A stretch of 35,140 nt of DNA from the NCBI GenBank assembly GCA_009838635.1, contig VXRE01000111.1:1-35140 (forward strand). The letters are read 5' to 3'. Below, piece after piece: positions 9,033 through 17,902 of this stretch. The translations under genes and the position numbers were made by a program. Under the pieces are notes generated by a model, which searched no databases, had not been told where the DNA came from, and was given only the letters and a program-made list of their open reading frames with translations. This DNA is from Acidimicrobiia bacterium. GTDB lineage: Bacteria; Actinomycetota; Acidimicrobiia; Spongiisociales; Spongiisociaceae. How positions within the stretch are numbered: the first letter of the stretch is position 1; each line of letters starts with the position of its first letter.

Positions 9033-9145
9033 CGCCAGGGTTCGAGCCGCCGCGACCGTGGTCCCAGCACCGACCGGCTGAGGAGGGGCGGAGCCGGACT
9101 CGAACGGCCGGGAACAGGGCGACCAAGGCGACGGGTGGAACGACC

Positions 9146-9511
9146 GTGAGCGAATACTTCCAGGACTACGTCGCGGTGGCTGCATTCGCCGCATTCGGGG
9201 TCCTGCTGGTGGCCCTCACGCTGGGGATCACATACCTGGTGCGGCCCTCCAACCCCACCCGGGAGAAGGTCGCCACATACGAGTGCGGTGTGGACGCGGT
9301 CGGGGAGGGCTGGAACCAGACCTTCGTCCGCTACTACATCTTCGGCCTGCTGTTCGTGGTGTTCGACGTGGAGGCGGTCTTCATCTTCCCGTGGGCGGTG
9401 GTGTCCGAGGACCTCGGCCTACCGGGGGTGATAGCCATCGTCGTCTTCATCCTGACCCTCCTCGAAGGGCTCCTGTACGCGGTGCGCAAAGGGGTGCTCC
9501 GGTGGGAGTAG
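9146..9511 (+). CDS. nuoA: NADH-quinone oxidoreductase subunit A
   Basis: This 121-residue membrane subunit of complex I has three transmembrane segments. The conserved loop [20 protein letters not shown] carries the family cysteine, followed by [12 protein letters not shown] in TM2. Length matches NuoA. It opens the operon with a GTG start at 9146; no strong ribosome binding site is apparent. NuoA sits at the junction between the hydrophilic arm and the membrane arm, next to NuoH and near the quinone channel. Its last codons overlap the GTG start of nuoB by 10 bp. Confidence 0.95.
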   Translation: MSEYFQDYVAVAAFAAFGVLLVALTLGITYLVRPSNPTREKVATYECGVDAVGEGWNQTFVRYYIFGLLFVVFDVEAVFIFPWAVVSEDLGLPGVIAIVVFILTLLEGLLYAVRKGVLRWE

Positions 9512-10002
9512 TCGCCGATCGCTTCGGGGGCCTGAAGCCGGTTTCCTGGTTGCTCAACTGGTCCCGCCGCTACTCGCTCTGGCTGTTCCAGTTCGGCCTT
9601 GCCTGCTGCGCCATCGAGATGATGGCCGCCTCCGGGCCACGCTACGACTTCATGCGCTTCGGGATCATCCCCTTGCCCGCCTCGCCGCGGCAGGCGGACC
9701 TGATGGTGGTGGCCGGAACCGTGACCGACAAGATGGCCCCGGCCATCAAGCGCCTCTACGAGCAGATGCCCGAGCCCAAGTACGTGATATCGATGGGCTC
9801 CTGCTCCAACTGCGGCGGCCCCTACTGGGATTCCTACTCGGTCACCAAGGGAGTGGATCAGATCATTCCGGTGGATGTCTATGTCCCCGGCTGCCCGCCC
9901 CGGCCGGAGGCCCTGATGGACGGGATCGTCCTGCTGCAGCAGAAGATCAAGGACGAGGACGTGCGCGACAAGTGGAAGCAGCGTGACCGCCAGCCCGTCT
10001 GA
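9502..10002 (+). CDS. nuoB: NADH-quinone oxidoreductase subunit B
   Basis: This 166-residue subunit binds iron-sulfur cluster N2, the last electron carrier before quinone. The four expected cysteines are visible: the tandem pair in ACCAIEMM, one in GSCSNCGG, and one in [10 protein letters not shown] place the start at GTG 9502, which overlaps nuoA by 10 bp and gives the usual short N terminus before the family block [13 protein letters not shown]. The frame is open further upstream but that part is antisense to known family structure and is ignored. It acts with NuoC, NuoD and NuoI in the hydrophilic connecting module. Confidence 0.95.
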   Translation: MGVVADRFGGLKPVSWLLNWSRRYSLWLFQFGLACCAIEMMAASGPRYDFMRFGIIPLPASPRQADLMVVAGTVTDKMAPAIKRLYEQMPEPKYVISMGSCSNCGGPYWDSYSVTKGVDQIIPVDVYVPGCPPRPEALMDGIVLLQQKIKDEDVRDKWKQRDRQPV

Positions 10003-10585
10003 GAGCACCGTCTCCGAGGCAGCCGACGCGCTCGAGGAGTTCGCCGACCGGGTGGCCGCAGCGGTGGGCGGCCGGGCCGAGGTGGCCCACGGGACCGTCA
10101 AGGTGCGGGTGGCGCCCTCGGCCTGGAAGGAGGCCCTGACCGTTACCTCCGGTGACCTGGGTCTGGTGTTCCTGTCCTGGCTGTCCGCCACCGATTGGAC
10201 CAACGAGGTGGCGGTAGGGGATGAGCCCGACGAACCGGTGGAGGAGCGCTACGAGCTGCTGTGCGCGGTCTCCGACCTGTCGGACGGCAACCTGGCCATA
10301 ATCTCGACCGACCTCGACCACGACTCACCATCCATCCCGAGCGTGGCCGATGTCTATCCCGGCGCCAACTGGCACGAGCGGGAGGCCGCCGAGATGTTCG
10401 GCATCGATTTTGTGGGCCATCCGGACCTCACCAAGCTCTACCTGCCCGACTCCTTTGAGGGCTACCCGCTCCGCAAGGACTTCCCGTTGCTGAGCCGGGA
10501 GGTGAAGCCCTGGCCCGGCAAGGTCGACGTCGAGGACATGCCCGAGAACGGTGGCGGCCCCTCAACCGAGAACCCCGGCGCGTGA
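9983..10585 (+). CDS. nuoC: NADH-quinone oxidoreductase subunit C
   Basis: This 200-residue protein carries the 30-kDa subunit signature: [19 protein letters not shown], then [24 protein letters not shown]. It is separate from NuoD, unlike the fused NuoCD of E. coli. The GTG start at 9983 overlaps nuoB by 20 bp. The tail after the conserved core is Pro/Gly/Asn-rich and probably disordered. NuoC is a peripheral scaffold of the connecting module. The stop shares bases with the start region of nuoD. Confidence 0.94.
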   Translation: MTASPSESTVSEAADALEEFADRVAAAVGGRAEVAHGTVKVRVAPSAWKEALTVTSGDLGLVFLSWLSATDWTNEVAVGDEPDEPVEERYELLCAVSDLSDGNLAIISTDLDHDSPSIPSVADVYPGANWHEREAAEMFGIDFVGHPDLTKLYLPDSFEGYPLRKDFPLLSREVKPWPGKVDVEDMPENGGGPSTENPGA

Positions 10586-11769
10586 TGCAAGGTACTTTCG
10601 CCCATCACCTGTCGGAGGCGGCCGTCTCGGTCGAGCTGGAGACCGAGGGCATGACCCTCAACATCGGTCCCCAGCATCCTTCCACCCACGGCGTGCTGCG
10701 CCTCGTGGCGACGGTCGACGGCGAGCGGGCCACCAACGTCCGCCCGGTCATCGGATACATGCACAGGGGCTACGAGAAGCTGTCGGAGGTTCGCACCTAC
10801 CCCCAGATCATCACCATCATCAACCGGATCGACTGGGTGTCGGGGTTCGCCAACGAGGTCCCGTTCGTGGTGGCGGCCGAGCGCCTGATGGGTGTCGAGG
10901 CCCCGCCCCGTGCGCAGTGGATCAGGCTGGTGCTGACCGAGATGGCGCGGATCTCCTCCCACCTGGTGTTCATGGCCTCCTACCCGCTGGAGCTGGGCGC
11001 CGCCACGCCGCTCTTCTTCGCCCTCCGGGAACGGGAGAGGGTGCTGGACCTGCTGGAGTCGGTCACCGGAGGCCGCTTCCACCCCAACTTCAACCGTCTC
11101 GGGGGGGTCAAGCCCGTCTACGCGGCCGGCCCGGTCACCAAGAAGGCCGGTATGGACATACCTTCCGGCTTCCTGGCCGAGACCAGGGATGCAATGACGA
11201 AGGTGCTCGCCACGTGCGACGAGATCGAGAACCTGGTGGCGGGCAACGAGGTGTTCCTGGCCCGCACCAAGGATGTCGGGATCATGCCCGCCGACATCGC
11301 GGCCTCGTACGGGGTCTCGGGGCCCAACCTGCGGGCCTCGGGTGTCGGGTTCGATCTGAGAAAGGTGTCGGACTACCTGCCCTACGGCGACTTCGACTTC
11401 GATGTCCCGGTGGGTCGCAACGGTGACTGCTGGGACCGGTGGTGGGTGCGCCTAGAGGAGATCCGCCAATCGTGCCGGATCATCACCCAGGCCATCGACG
11501 GCCTGCCGTCGAGCCCGCTCCAGGCCAAGGTACCCCGCATCATCAAGGTCCCGGCCGGCGAGACCTACGTTCGGGCCGAGAACCCGAAGGGGGAGATGGG
11601 TTACCACCTGGTGTCCATGGGCGGTCTCGGGCCCTACCGCCTCAAGATCCGCTCCGCCTCGTTCTCCAACCTCTCGATCCTGCCGTGGATCCTGGAGGAG
11701 GCCCTGGTGCCCGACTTCATCGCCATCATGGGTTCGCTCGACTTCGTCCTCGGAGACGTCGACCGATGA
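10585..11769 (+). CDS. nuoD: NADH-quinone oxidoreductase subunit D
   Basis: This 394-residue 49-kDa subunit shapes the quinone-binding cavity together with NuoB. The family motif NIGPQHPSTHGVLRL near the N terminus includes the His residues lining the quinone site. VRPVIGYMHRGYEKL and the C-terminal NPKGEMGYHLVSMGG and LGDVDR are also typical. Start choice is between GTG 10582 and ATG 10585; ATG 10585 gives a TGATG junction with nuoC, typical of coupled translation. The protein descends from NiFe-hydrogenase large subunits but lacks the metal-binding cysteines, as expected for NuoD. Confidence 0.95.
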   Translation: MQGTFAHHLSEAAVSVELETEGMTLNIGPQHPSTHGVLRLVATVDGERATNVRPVIGYMHRGYEKLSEVRTYPQIITIINRIDWVSGFANEVPFVVAAERLMGVEAPPRAQWIRLVLTEMARISSHLVFMASYPLELGAATPLFFALRERERVLDLLESVTGGRFHPNFNRLGGVKPVYAAGPVTKKAGMDIPSGFLAETRDAMTKVLATCDEIENLVAGNEVFLARTKDVGIMPADIAASYGVSGPNLRASGVGFDLRKVSDYLPYGDFDFDVPVGRNGDCWDRWWVRLEEIRQSCRIITQAIDGLPSSPLQAKVPRIIKVPAGETYVRAENPKGEMGYHLVSMGGLGPYRLKIRSASFSNLSILPWILEEALVPDFIAIMGSLDFVLGDVDR

Positions 11770-12761
11770 GCCTGGAGCTGACCTTCTGGTGGCTGCTGGC
11801 CATCAAGCTGGCGGTAGCGGCGGCGGTGGTTCCGGTGATCGGTATGGTGATCGGCTATGCGGAGATGAAGCTCTCCGCCCATATGCAGAGCCGGGTGGGC
11901 CCGTACTTCGCGGGCGGACGGTTCGGGTGGGCCCAGCTGATCGCCGACGGGGTGAAGTTCATCCAGAAGGAGGACATCATCCCCGAGGAGGCGGACCGTC
12001 CCGTCTTCAAGTGGGCGCCCGCCCTGGTGATGCTGGGGACGATGGCGTTGCTGGTGATCGTGCCTGTCCACCCTTCGCCCAGGTACGGGATCGTGCGCGA
12101 CCTGGAGGTCGGGATCTTCTACGCGCTGGCCATCTCGTCGGTCAGCACCATCGGCGTGCTCATGGCCGGATGGTCATCGGCCAACAAGTACTCGATGATC
12201 GGTGGGCTCCGGGCGGCCGGCCAGCTGATCGCCTACGAGCTGCCGCTGGTGCTCGCCACGGTCGGGGTGGTGATCCAGGCCGGAACTATGTCGATGCAAG
12301 GCATCGTGTCGGCGCAGGTGGCCCAGGGCTGGCCTTTCCTCCTGACCCAGTTCATCGGCTTCGCGATCTTCATGATCGCCACCCTCGCCGAGCTGACCCG
12401 CCTCCCGTTCGACATGCCGATCGCCGAATCGGAGTTGGTGATGGGCTATGTCACCGAGTACTCGGGGTTCCGGTTCCTGTTCTTCTTCCTGGCCGAGTTC
12501 GCCAACATGTTCTCGATGTCGGTGATCGCCGCCACGCTGTTCCTGGGTGGCTACGGCTTGTGGGGCATCAATCCCGAGACCCTCTTCTCGCCGATCATCC
12601 TGTTCGCCAAGGTCGGGATCCTGATCTTCCTGATGATCTGGCTGAGGTGGACCCTTCCGAGGCTGAGAGAGGACCAGCTCCAGACCCTGGCCTGGAAGTG
12701 GTTGATTCCGATTGCGATCGTGAACATCATCGCGACCGCGGTACTGAAGGTGGTGCTATAG
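11766..12761 (+). CDS. nuoH: NADH-quinone oxidoreductase subunit H
   Basis: This 331-residue integral membrane subunit has about eight hydrophobic segments. Family blocks seen are MQSRVGPYFAGGRFGWAQL, the cytoplasmic loop with KEDIIPEEADRPVFKWAP, and RLPFDMPIAESELVMGY followed by EYSGFRF. The charged loops of NuoH link quinone reduction to proton pumping at the membrane-arm interface. The start is ATG 11766, overlapping the nuoD stop as ATGA. The stop TAG is directly followed by the ATG of nuoI without any gap. Confidence 0.95.
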   Translation: MSLELTFWWLLAIKLAVAAAVVPVIGMVIGYAEMKLSAHMQSRVGPYFAGGRFGWAQLIADGVKFIQKEDIIPEEADRPVFKWAPALVMLGTMALLVIVPVHPSPRYGIVRDLEVGIFYALAISSVSTIGVLMAGWSSANKYSMIGGLRAAGQLIAYELPLVLATVGVVIQAGTMSMQGIVSAQVAQGWPFLLTQFIGFAIFMIATLAELTRLPFDMPIAESELVMGYVTEYSGFRFLFFFLAEFANMFSMSVIAATLFLGGYGLWGINPETLFSPIILFAKVGILIFLMIWLRWTLPRLREDQLQTLAWKWLIPIAIVNIIATAVLKVVL

Positions 12762-13283
12762 ATGAAACTCCCCCGGTTGCCCTCCCTCACCAAGGTGCCC
12801 AAACTCGGCATGCTGGCCGGTCTGCGCGTCACCTTCACCACCATGCTCCGGACCTGGGCGTTCAACCTGTCCGGCGGGCGAGTGGGCTTGCGGTCCACCG
12901 TCAACTACCCCAAGGTCAAGGAGACCCCCGTTCCCCGGGCACGGGGGGTCATAGCCCTCGAGCAGGAAGCCTGCACGGTATGCATGCTGTGCGCCCGGTC
13001 CTGCCCCGACTGGTGTATCTACATCGAGGGCCACAAGGAGATCAAGCCACCCTCCCGTCCCGGCGGGAGGCCTCGGGCCCGGGCCACCCTGGACCGCTTC
13101 GACATCGACTACGCCCTCTGCATGTACTGCGGTATCTGCGTGGAGGTCTGCCCCTTCGACGCCCTGTTCTGGACTCCCGAGTACGAGTACTCGGAGTACG
13201 ACATGGGACCGATGATGCACGACATGGATCGTCTCCAGGACTGGATGGAGACGGTGCCCAAGGGCCTGGGGGCACAATCGTGA
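12762..13283 (+). CDS. nuoI: NADH-quinone oxidoreductase subunit I (2x[4Fe-4S])
   Basis: This 173-residue ferredoxin-like subunit carries two [4Fe-4S] motifs, CTVCMLCARSCP and CMYCGICVEVCP, binding clusters N6a and N6b. The N-terminal 60 residues hold the amphipathic family segment that docks on the membrane arm. The acidic Tyr/Glu-rich stretch after the second motif (PEYEYSEYD) and a Met/Asp-rich C terminus are visible. In a complex without NuoEFG, these clusters would be the likely entry point for electrons from an alternative donor such as ferredoxin. It starts immediately after the nuoH stop. Confidence 0.95.
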   Translation: MKLPRLPSLTKVPKLGMLAGLRVTFTTMLRTWAFNLSGGRVGLRSTVNYPKVKETPVPRARGVIALEQEACTVCMLCARSCPDWCIYIEGHKEIKPPSRPGGRPRARATLDRFDIDYALCMYCGICVEVCPFDALFWTPEYEYSEYDMGPMMHDMDRLQDWMETVPKGLGAQS

Positions 13284-13326
13284 CCGCGGCGCCGGTCCGT
13301 GGTCGCCAACCGGCAGGACGGGTCGG

Positions 13327-13893
13327 ATGACCTTCTCCGAGTGGATCGCCGAACCCGTCAACTGGGCATTCCTGGCCATGGCGATCCCCATGGTGATAGC
13401 GGCGCTACGGGTCGTGACCAGCCGCAACGTGGTCCACGCCGCCCTGTTCCTGGTCCTGGCCCTGGCCGCCTCGGCCGGGCTGTTCATCCTCCTGTCGGCC
13501 GAGTTCGTGGCCTGGGTGCTGGTCCTGGTCTACATCGGTGCGGTGGTGGTGCTCTTCTTGTTCGGCATCATGATCACCCGAGCTCCGATCGGGCGGGAGA
13601 CCAACCTCAGCCACGACACCCGCTGGCCCGCTGCGGTCGCCGCGCTCGGGGTGTTCGCGGTGACCTTCTGGCTCATCAACGCGGTCGCCACTCAGATGGG
13701 CGGCTTCGGCGACCCGCTCCCCGCGGTGGGCCGGGCCACCGCCACCGGGATCCTGGGCGAGGGGTTCATCAACCGCTACCTGATCCCGTTCGAGGCGGTT
13801 GGCTTCGTCCTGCTGGCGGCCCTCATCGGCGGGATCACCCTGGCCCGCAAGGATCTCACCCCCGCCGAGGAGGAGGAGGGAGCCCGGGTATGA
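13327..13893 (+). CDS. nuoJ: NADH-quinone oxidoreductase subunit J
   Basis: This 188-residue membrane protein has five hydrophobic segments. It carries the family pattern SRNVVHAALFLVLALAAS in TM2 and FVAWVLVLVYIGAVVVLFLF in TM3, which holds the pi-bulge region involved in active/deactive switching. A 43-bp gap after nuoI is one of the few non-overlapping junctions in the operon. Start is ATG 13327. The C-terminal tail is acidic (EEEEG). It packs between NuoA, NuoH and NuoK in the membrane arm. Confidence 0.94.
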   Translation: MTFSEWIAEPVNWAFLAMAIPMVIAALRVVTSRNVVHAALFLVLALAASAGLFILLSAEFVAWVLVLVYIGAVVVLFLFGIMITRAPIGRETNLSHDTRWPAAVAALGVFAVTFWLINAVATQMGGFGDPLPAVGRATATGILGEGFINRYLIPFEAVGFVLLAALIGGITLARKDLTPAEEEEGARV

Positions 13894-13915
13894 CCCCGAT
13901 CCGCCGGAGCCCGGC

Positions 13916-14221
13916 ATGGTCCTGACCCAGTTCCTGGTCCTGGGGGCGCTCCTGTTCTCGATCGGGGTGTACGGCCTGCTGTCGCGCCGCAACGCCGTGA
14001 CGGTCCTGCTGGCGGTCGAGCTCATGCTGGCTGCGGTGAACATCAACCTGATCGCGTTCGAGGCGTTCTGGAACACGGCCGCCGCCCACGGCCAGATCTT
14101 CGCCATCTTCGTCATCACCATCGCCGCCGCCGAGGTCGGGATCGGCCTGGCCATCATCCTCCTGGTGTTCCGTAACCGCGCCTCGGGCAACATCGACCAA
14201 CTGGACCTGATGCGATGGTGA
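13916..14221 (+). CDS. nuoK: NADH-quinone oxidoreductase subunit K
   Basis: This 101-residue subunit with three transmembrane helices matches the family length exactly. Key features are the Glu in LLAVELMLAAVN (TM2) and the second Glu in IAAAEVGIGLAIILLVFR (TM3), both required for proton translocation in characterised complexes. The start is ATG 13916 with GGAG about 8 bases upstream. The open frame extends upstream into nuoJ, but that part has no family similarity. The last codons overlap nuoL by 7 bp. Confidence 0.95.
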   Translation: MVLTQFLVLGALLFSIGVYGLLSRRNAVTVLLAVELMLAAVNINLIAFEAFWNTAAAHGQIFAIFVITIAAAEVGIGLAIILLVFRNRASGNIDQLDLMRW

Positions 14222-16275
14222 GGGCGGTGGCCTCCGTACCCCTAGTCCTGGCCGCCGGGGAAGGCGGAGCCGGCGACCTGTCGTCCGGCGGTTTCTTCGC
14301 AGAGACCGCCTGGATCATGCTGGTGCTGCCCTTCGTCGCCTTCCTGGCCATCATCCTGGTGGGCAAGCGCATGAAGGGCCTCGGCGCCGAGCTGGCCATC
14401 GGCGCCATGGGGGTCAACCTGCTGTGGGCCAGCGTGCTGTTCGTCCAGAACATGTTCGAGGGCATCTACCGGGAGGTGAACCTCACTATCGGGGAGTTCG
14501 GCACCTTCGCGGGCCGCAGGTTGGCATTCGAGCTTGGGTTCGTGGTGGACGGCCTGTCGATCATGATGTACTGGGTGGTGGCCTTCGTGGGCTTCCTGGT
14601 CTTCGTCTACGCCCACGGCTACATGAAGGGCGACATCCGGGTGCCGTGGTTCTTCGCCTCCCTGTCGCTGTTCGCCGGATCGATGCTGGTCCTGGTGGGA
14701 GCGCCCAACCTGATCCAGTTGATCATCGGCTGGGAGGGCGTCGGTCTGGCCAGCTACCTGCTGATCGGCCACTATTGGGAGGAGAAGGAGAACAGCGACG
14801 CGGCGGTCAAGGCCTTCCTGACCAACAAGGTGGCCGATGTCGGCCTGATCCTCGGCACGATCCTCCTGGTGCCTGCGCTGGGCACGTTCCGCTTCTCGGC
14901 GCTCAGCGCGGCGGCCGATGCCCACAGCGAGGCGCTGGGAGGGGTAGCGGTGGCCGGCGCCCTGCTGCTCTTCTTCGGGGCCATGGGCAAGTCGGCCCAG
15001 TTCCCGCTGCATGTCTGGCTGCCGGACGCCATGGCCGGCCCCACCCCGGTCTCGGCTCTGATGCACGCCGCCACCATGGTCACCGCCGGCATCTACCTCA
15101 TGGCCCGGACCTTCCCCCTCTACCACCAGATGGCCACCGAGGCCCGGCCGTGGATGGTGACGATCGCGGTCATCACCCTGTTCGTGCTCGGCTTCCTGGC
15201 GCTGGTGGCCGACGACCTGAAGCGGGTGCTGGCCTACTCCACCGTCTCCCAGCTCGGATACATGATGGCGGCGGTGGCGGCCGGCGGGTACACGGCAGGC
15301 CTGTTCCACCTGTTCACCCACGCCTTCTTCAAGGCGTTGCTGTTCCTCGGAGCCGGGTCGGTCATCCACGCCGTCCACTCCAACAACATGAGCGACATGG
15401 GTGGCCTGCGCAAGGAGATGCCGGTCACCTTCTGGACGTTCGTAGTGGGATCACTGTCGCTGGCCGGCGTGATCCCGCTGGCCGGTTTCTGGTCCAAGGA
15501 CGAGATCCTGGCCACCCTCGGCCACGAGGGGTATACCGCCTTCATGTGGGTGGCGATCCTGGGGGCGTTCGTCACCGCCTTCTACATGACCCGAGCCGTT
15601 GCCCTGACCTTCTTCGGCACCTACAAGGGCCACGGCCATCCCCACGAGTCCCCGCCGGTCATGACCGCCCCGCTGGTGGCCCTCGCGGTTCCCAGCGTCA
15701 TCGCCGGCCTGCTCAACATCCCCGGGGTGTCATGGGGCCCGATCCGGAACTTCACGGACTGGGTGGGCGCCCGCATCGTCCCGATGGGGGACTACCACCC
15801 CAAGGCCATCGAATGGGAGCTGGCCGCCTACGGCCTGATCGCGGCGGTGGCCGGCATAGCCGTCGGATGGAGGCTGTTCGCTCCGGACGCCGAGACCCAG
15901 CAGGCGCGGGACCGGCTCCGGATCCCGGTGCTGTACCCGCTCCTCCACAACAAGTACTACATCGACGACCTTTACATGAAGGGCGTGGTCAACCCGGTCA
16001 AAGGTCCCCTGGCCCGGGCCGTCGACTGGGTGAACGGCTACGTCATCGACGCGGTCATCAACGGCGCCGGCGCGGTCACCGCCTGGCTGGGAGGGCTGGT
16101 CTACGGCCGCCTGGACCAGCAGGGCATCGACCTGTTGCTCAACGCCGCGGCGGGCGGAACGGGTGGTGCCGGCGGGAAGCTGCGGCTCCTCCAGAGCGGC
16201 AAGGTGCAGCAATACGCGGGCGCCTTCGTGGTGGGCGCCCTGCTGCTGGTAGTGGCCTTCGTGCTTGTGACCTAG
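14215..16275 (+). CDS. nuoL: NADH-quinone oxidoreductase subunit L (antiporter-like)
   Basis: This 686-residue polytopic protein is the distal antiporter-like proton-pumping subunit. Family hallmarks are the Glu in GWEGVGLASYLLIGHYW, the Lys in MGKSAQFPLHVWLPDAM, ADDLKRVLAYSTVSQLGYM, and GFWSKDEIL. The C-terminal region (about 540-686) contains the link to the lateral amphipathic helix and a last TM segment. Start ATG 14215 overlaps nuoK; the first ~30 residues before the first hydrophobic segment are longer and more Gly/Ala-rich than in many NuoL proteins, so a slightly later true start cannot be excluded. Confidence 0.95.
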   Translation: MVRAVASVPLVLAAGEGGAGDLSSGGFFAETAWIMLVLPFVAFLAIILVGKRMKGLGAELAIGAMGVNLLWASVLFVQNMFEGIYREVNLTIGEFGTFAGRRLAFELGFVVDGLSIMMYWVVAFVGFLVFVYAHGYMKGDIRVPWFFASLSLFAGSMLVLVGAPNLIQLIIGWEGVGLASYLLIGHYWEEKENSDAAVKAFLTNKVADVGLILGTILLVPALGTFRFSALSAAADAHSEALGGVAVAGALLLFFGAMGKSAQFPLHVWLPDAMAGPTPVSALMHAATMVTAGIYLMARTFPLYHQMATEARPWMVTIAVITLFVLGFLALVADDLKRVLAYSTVSQLGYMMAAVAAGGYTAGLFHLFTHAFFKALLFLGAGSVIHAVHSNNMSDMGGLRKEMPVTFWTFVVGSLSLAGVIPLAGFWSKDEILATLGHEGYTAFMWVAILGAFVTAFYMTRAVALTFFGTYKGHGHPHESPPVMTAPLVALAVPSVIAGLLNIPGVSWGPIRNFTDWVGARIVPMGDYHPKAIEWELAAYGLIAAVAGIAVGWRLFAPDAETQQARDRLRIPVLYPLLHNKYYIDDLYMKGVVNPVKGPLARAVDWVNGYVIDAVINGAGAVTAWLGGLVYGRLDQQGIDLLLNAAAGGTGGAGGKLRLLQSGKVQQYAGAFVVGALLLVVAFVLVT

Positions 16276-16315
16276 CCGAGCAACTCGAGAGAAAGACAGA
16301 GGAAGGACGAGCGAC

Positions 16316-17899
16316 ATGGACTGGTTCGAATCCGCGGGGCTCAGCCTCATCGTGTTCCTGCCCGCTGCGGGCGCGCTAGCCCTGTTCGCCGTGCCGAAGG
16401 CCCGGGAGGACGCCCAGAAGTGGGTGGCCCTGCTGACCACCGGCCTGACCGCGGTGCTGGCCGTCGCGGTGGCCGCCAACTTCAACTACGGAGGGTCGGA
16501 GAAGTTCCAGTTCGAGGTCTCCCAGAGCTGGATCCCGGCCATAGGCGCCCGGTACCACATCGGGGTGGACGGCATCAGCCTGCCGCTCCTGGTCCTCTCC
16601 GCGGTGGTGACCGTGCTGGCTGTCATCTACTCGTGGGATCACTGGGAGGAGCCCCGCAACGTCCGGGGCTTCCTCGCCCTCATACTGCTCCTGGCCACCG
16701 GCATGAACGGCACGTTCGTGGCGCTCGACCTGGTGCTCTTCTTCATCTTCTTCGAGCTGGTCCTGCTGCCCATGTACTTCATGATCGGCATCTGGGGGGA
16801 CAGCGCCAAGCGCCGCATCCCGGTGCTGGGCAGGACGGTGACGATGCGGCTCTACGCAGCCATCAAGTTCTTCATCTTCACCCTGTTCGGCTCGGCCTTC
16901 ATGTTGCTCGGCTTCCTCGCCCTGTACTTCCGGTCCGGCGACTTTCTCGGGGAGAATACGTTCGACATCCCGATCCTGATCGCGCTCGGATCGCAGAACG
17001 CGTTCGGGAGCGGCACGTTCGCCTTCCTGGTGTTCGGGGCGATGTTCCTGGGCTTCGCCGTGAAGGTGCCCATGTGGCCCTTCCACACCTGGCTTCCCGA
17101 CGCCCACACGGCCGCGCCGACGGTCGGCTCGGTGCTCCTGGCGGCGATCCTGCTGAAGCTCGGCTCCTACGCTTTCCTGCGGATCAGCATCCCGATCCTC
17201 CCCGACATGGCCCGGGAATGGGCGCCCTTCATCGGCCTGCTGGCGGTGATCGGCATCATCTACGGCTCCCTGGCCTGCCTGGCCCAGACCGACGTGAAGC
17301 GCCTGATCGCCTTCTCCTCGGTGGGGCACATGGGCTTCGTCATGCTGGGCATCGCCACCATGACCGATGTGGGCTTCAACGCCTCGCTGATCGGCATGGT
17401 CGCCCACGGGCTGATCACCGGCCTGCTCTTCTTCCTGGCCGGCTCGATGCATCACCGTTACCACACCCGCGAGATCGCCCGCATGGGCGGCAACCAGAAG
17501 CTCATGCCCTGGATGGGCGGCATCTTCGCCTTCACCGCCATGGCCTCGCTGGGACTGCCCGGCCTGGCCGGGTTCTGGGGCGAGTTCATGTCGCTCCTGG
17601 GCGCCTACCGTCCGCTGGCCGGGCTCAGCCTCAGCCAGTTCCAGACCTACATGGTGATCGGTGCCGTCGGGACCGTCCTCACCGCCGGGTACATGCTGTG
17701 GATGCTCCAGCGGGTCAACCTCGGCGAGCCCAAGGCCGAGTGGTCCGACCACGAGTTCCATGACGTGGAGCCCACCGAGTGGCTGGCCTGGGCGCCGCTG
17801 ATCGTGGCCATCGTGGCCATCGGCGTCTACCCGCGGATCGTCTTGGGGGCCACCACCGACGCGGTGGTGAACCTGGCCCGGACCGCCTTCGGAGGCTGA
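16316..17899 (+). CDS. nuoM: NADH-quinone oxidoreductase subunit M (antiporter-like)
   Basis: This 527-residue polytopic antiporter-like subunit has the NuoM features HIGVDGISLPLLVLSAVVTV, the TM5 Glu in FFEVLVLLPMYF-like context (here FFELVLLPMYFMIG), the Lys in FAVKVPMWPFHTWLPDAH, and TDVKRLIAFSSVGHMGFV. It starts at ATG 16316 after a 40-bp spacer with GAGGAAGGA upstream, so this gene has its own good ribosome binding site instead of coupling to nuoL. It forms one of the three parallel proton channels of the membrane arm. Confidence 0.95.
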   Translation: MDWFESAGLSLIVFLPAAGALALFAVPKAREDAQKWVALLTTGLTAVLAVAVAANFNYGGSEKFQFEVSQSWIPAIGARYHIGVDGISLPLLVLSAVVTVLAVIYSWDHWEEPRNVRGFLALILLLATGMNGTFVALDLVLFFIFFELVLLPMYFMIGIWGDSAKRRIPVLGRTVTMRLYAAIKFFIFTLFGSAFMLLGFLALYFRSGDFLGENTFDIPILIALGSQNAFGSGTFAFLVFGAMFLGFAVKVPMWPFHTWLPDAHTAAPTVGSVLLAAILLKLGSYAFLRISIPILPDMAREWAPFIGLLAVIGIIYGSLACLAQTDVKRLIAFSSVGHMGFVMLGIATMTDVGFNASLIGMVAHGLITGLLFFLAGSMHHRYHTREIARMGGNQKLMPWMGGIFAFTAMASLGLPGLAGFWGEFMSLLGAYRPLAGLSLSQFQTYMVIGAVGTVLTAGYMLWMLQRVNLGEPKAEWSDHEFHDVEPTEWLAWAPLIVAIVAIGVYPRIVLGATTDAVVNLARTAFGG

Positions 17900-17902
17900 T
17901 GG

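Noticed and set aside
9038-9112. tRNA T-arm-like strings (TTCGAGC and, on the minus strand, TTCGAGT)
   Set aside because: The flanking five bases do not pair to form a T stem on either strand, and no acceptor, D or anticodon arms can be built around them.
11789-13330. Plus-strand frame of 513 codons overlapping nuoH and nuoI
   Set aside because: nuoH and nuoI are unambiguous in the other frames; this frame is Arg/Gly/Pro-rich noise spanning two genes.
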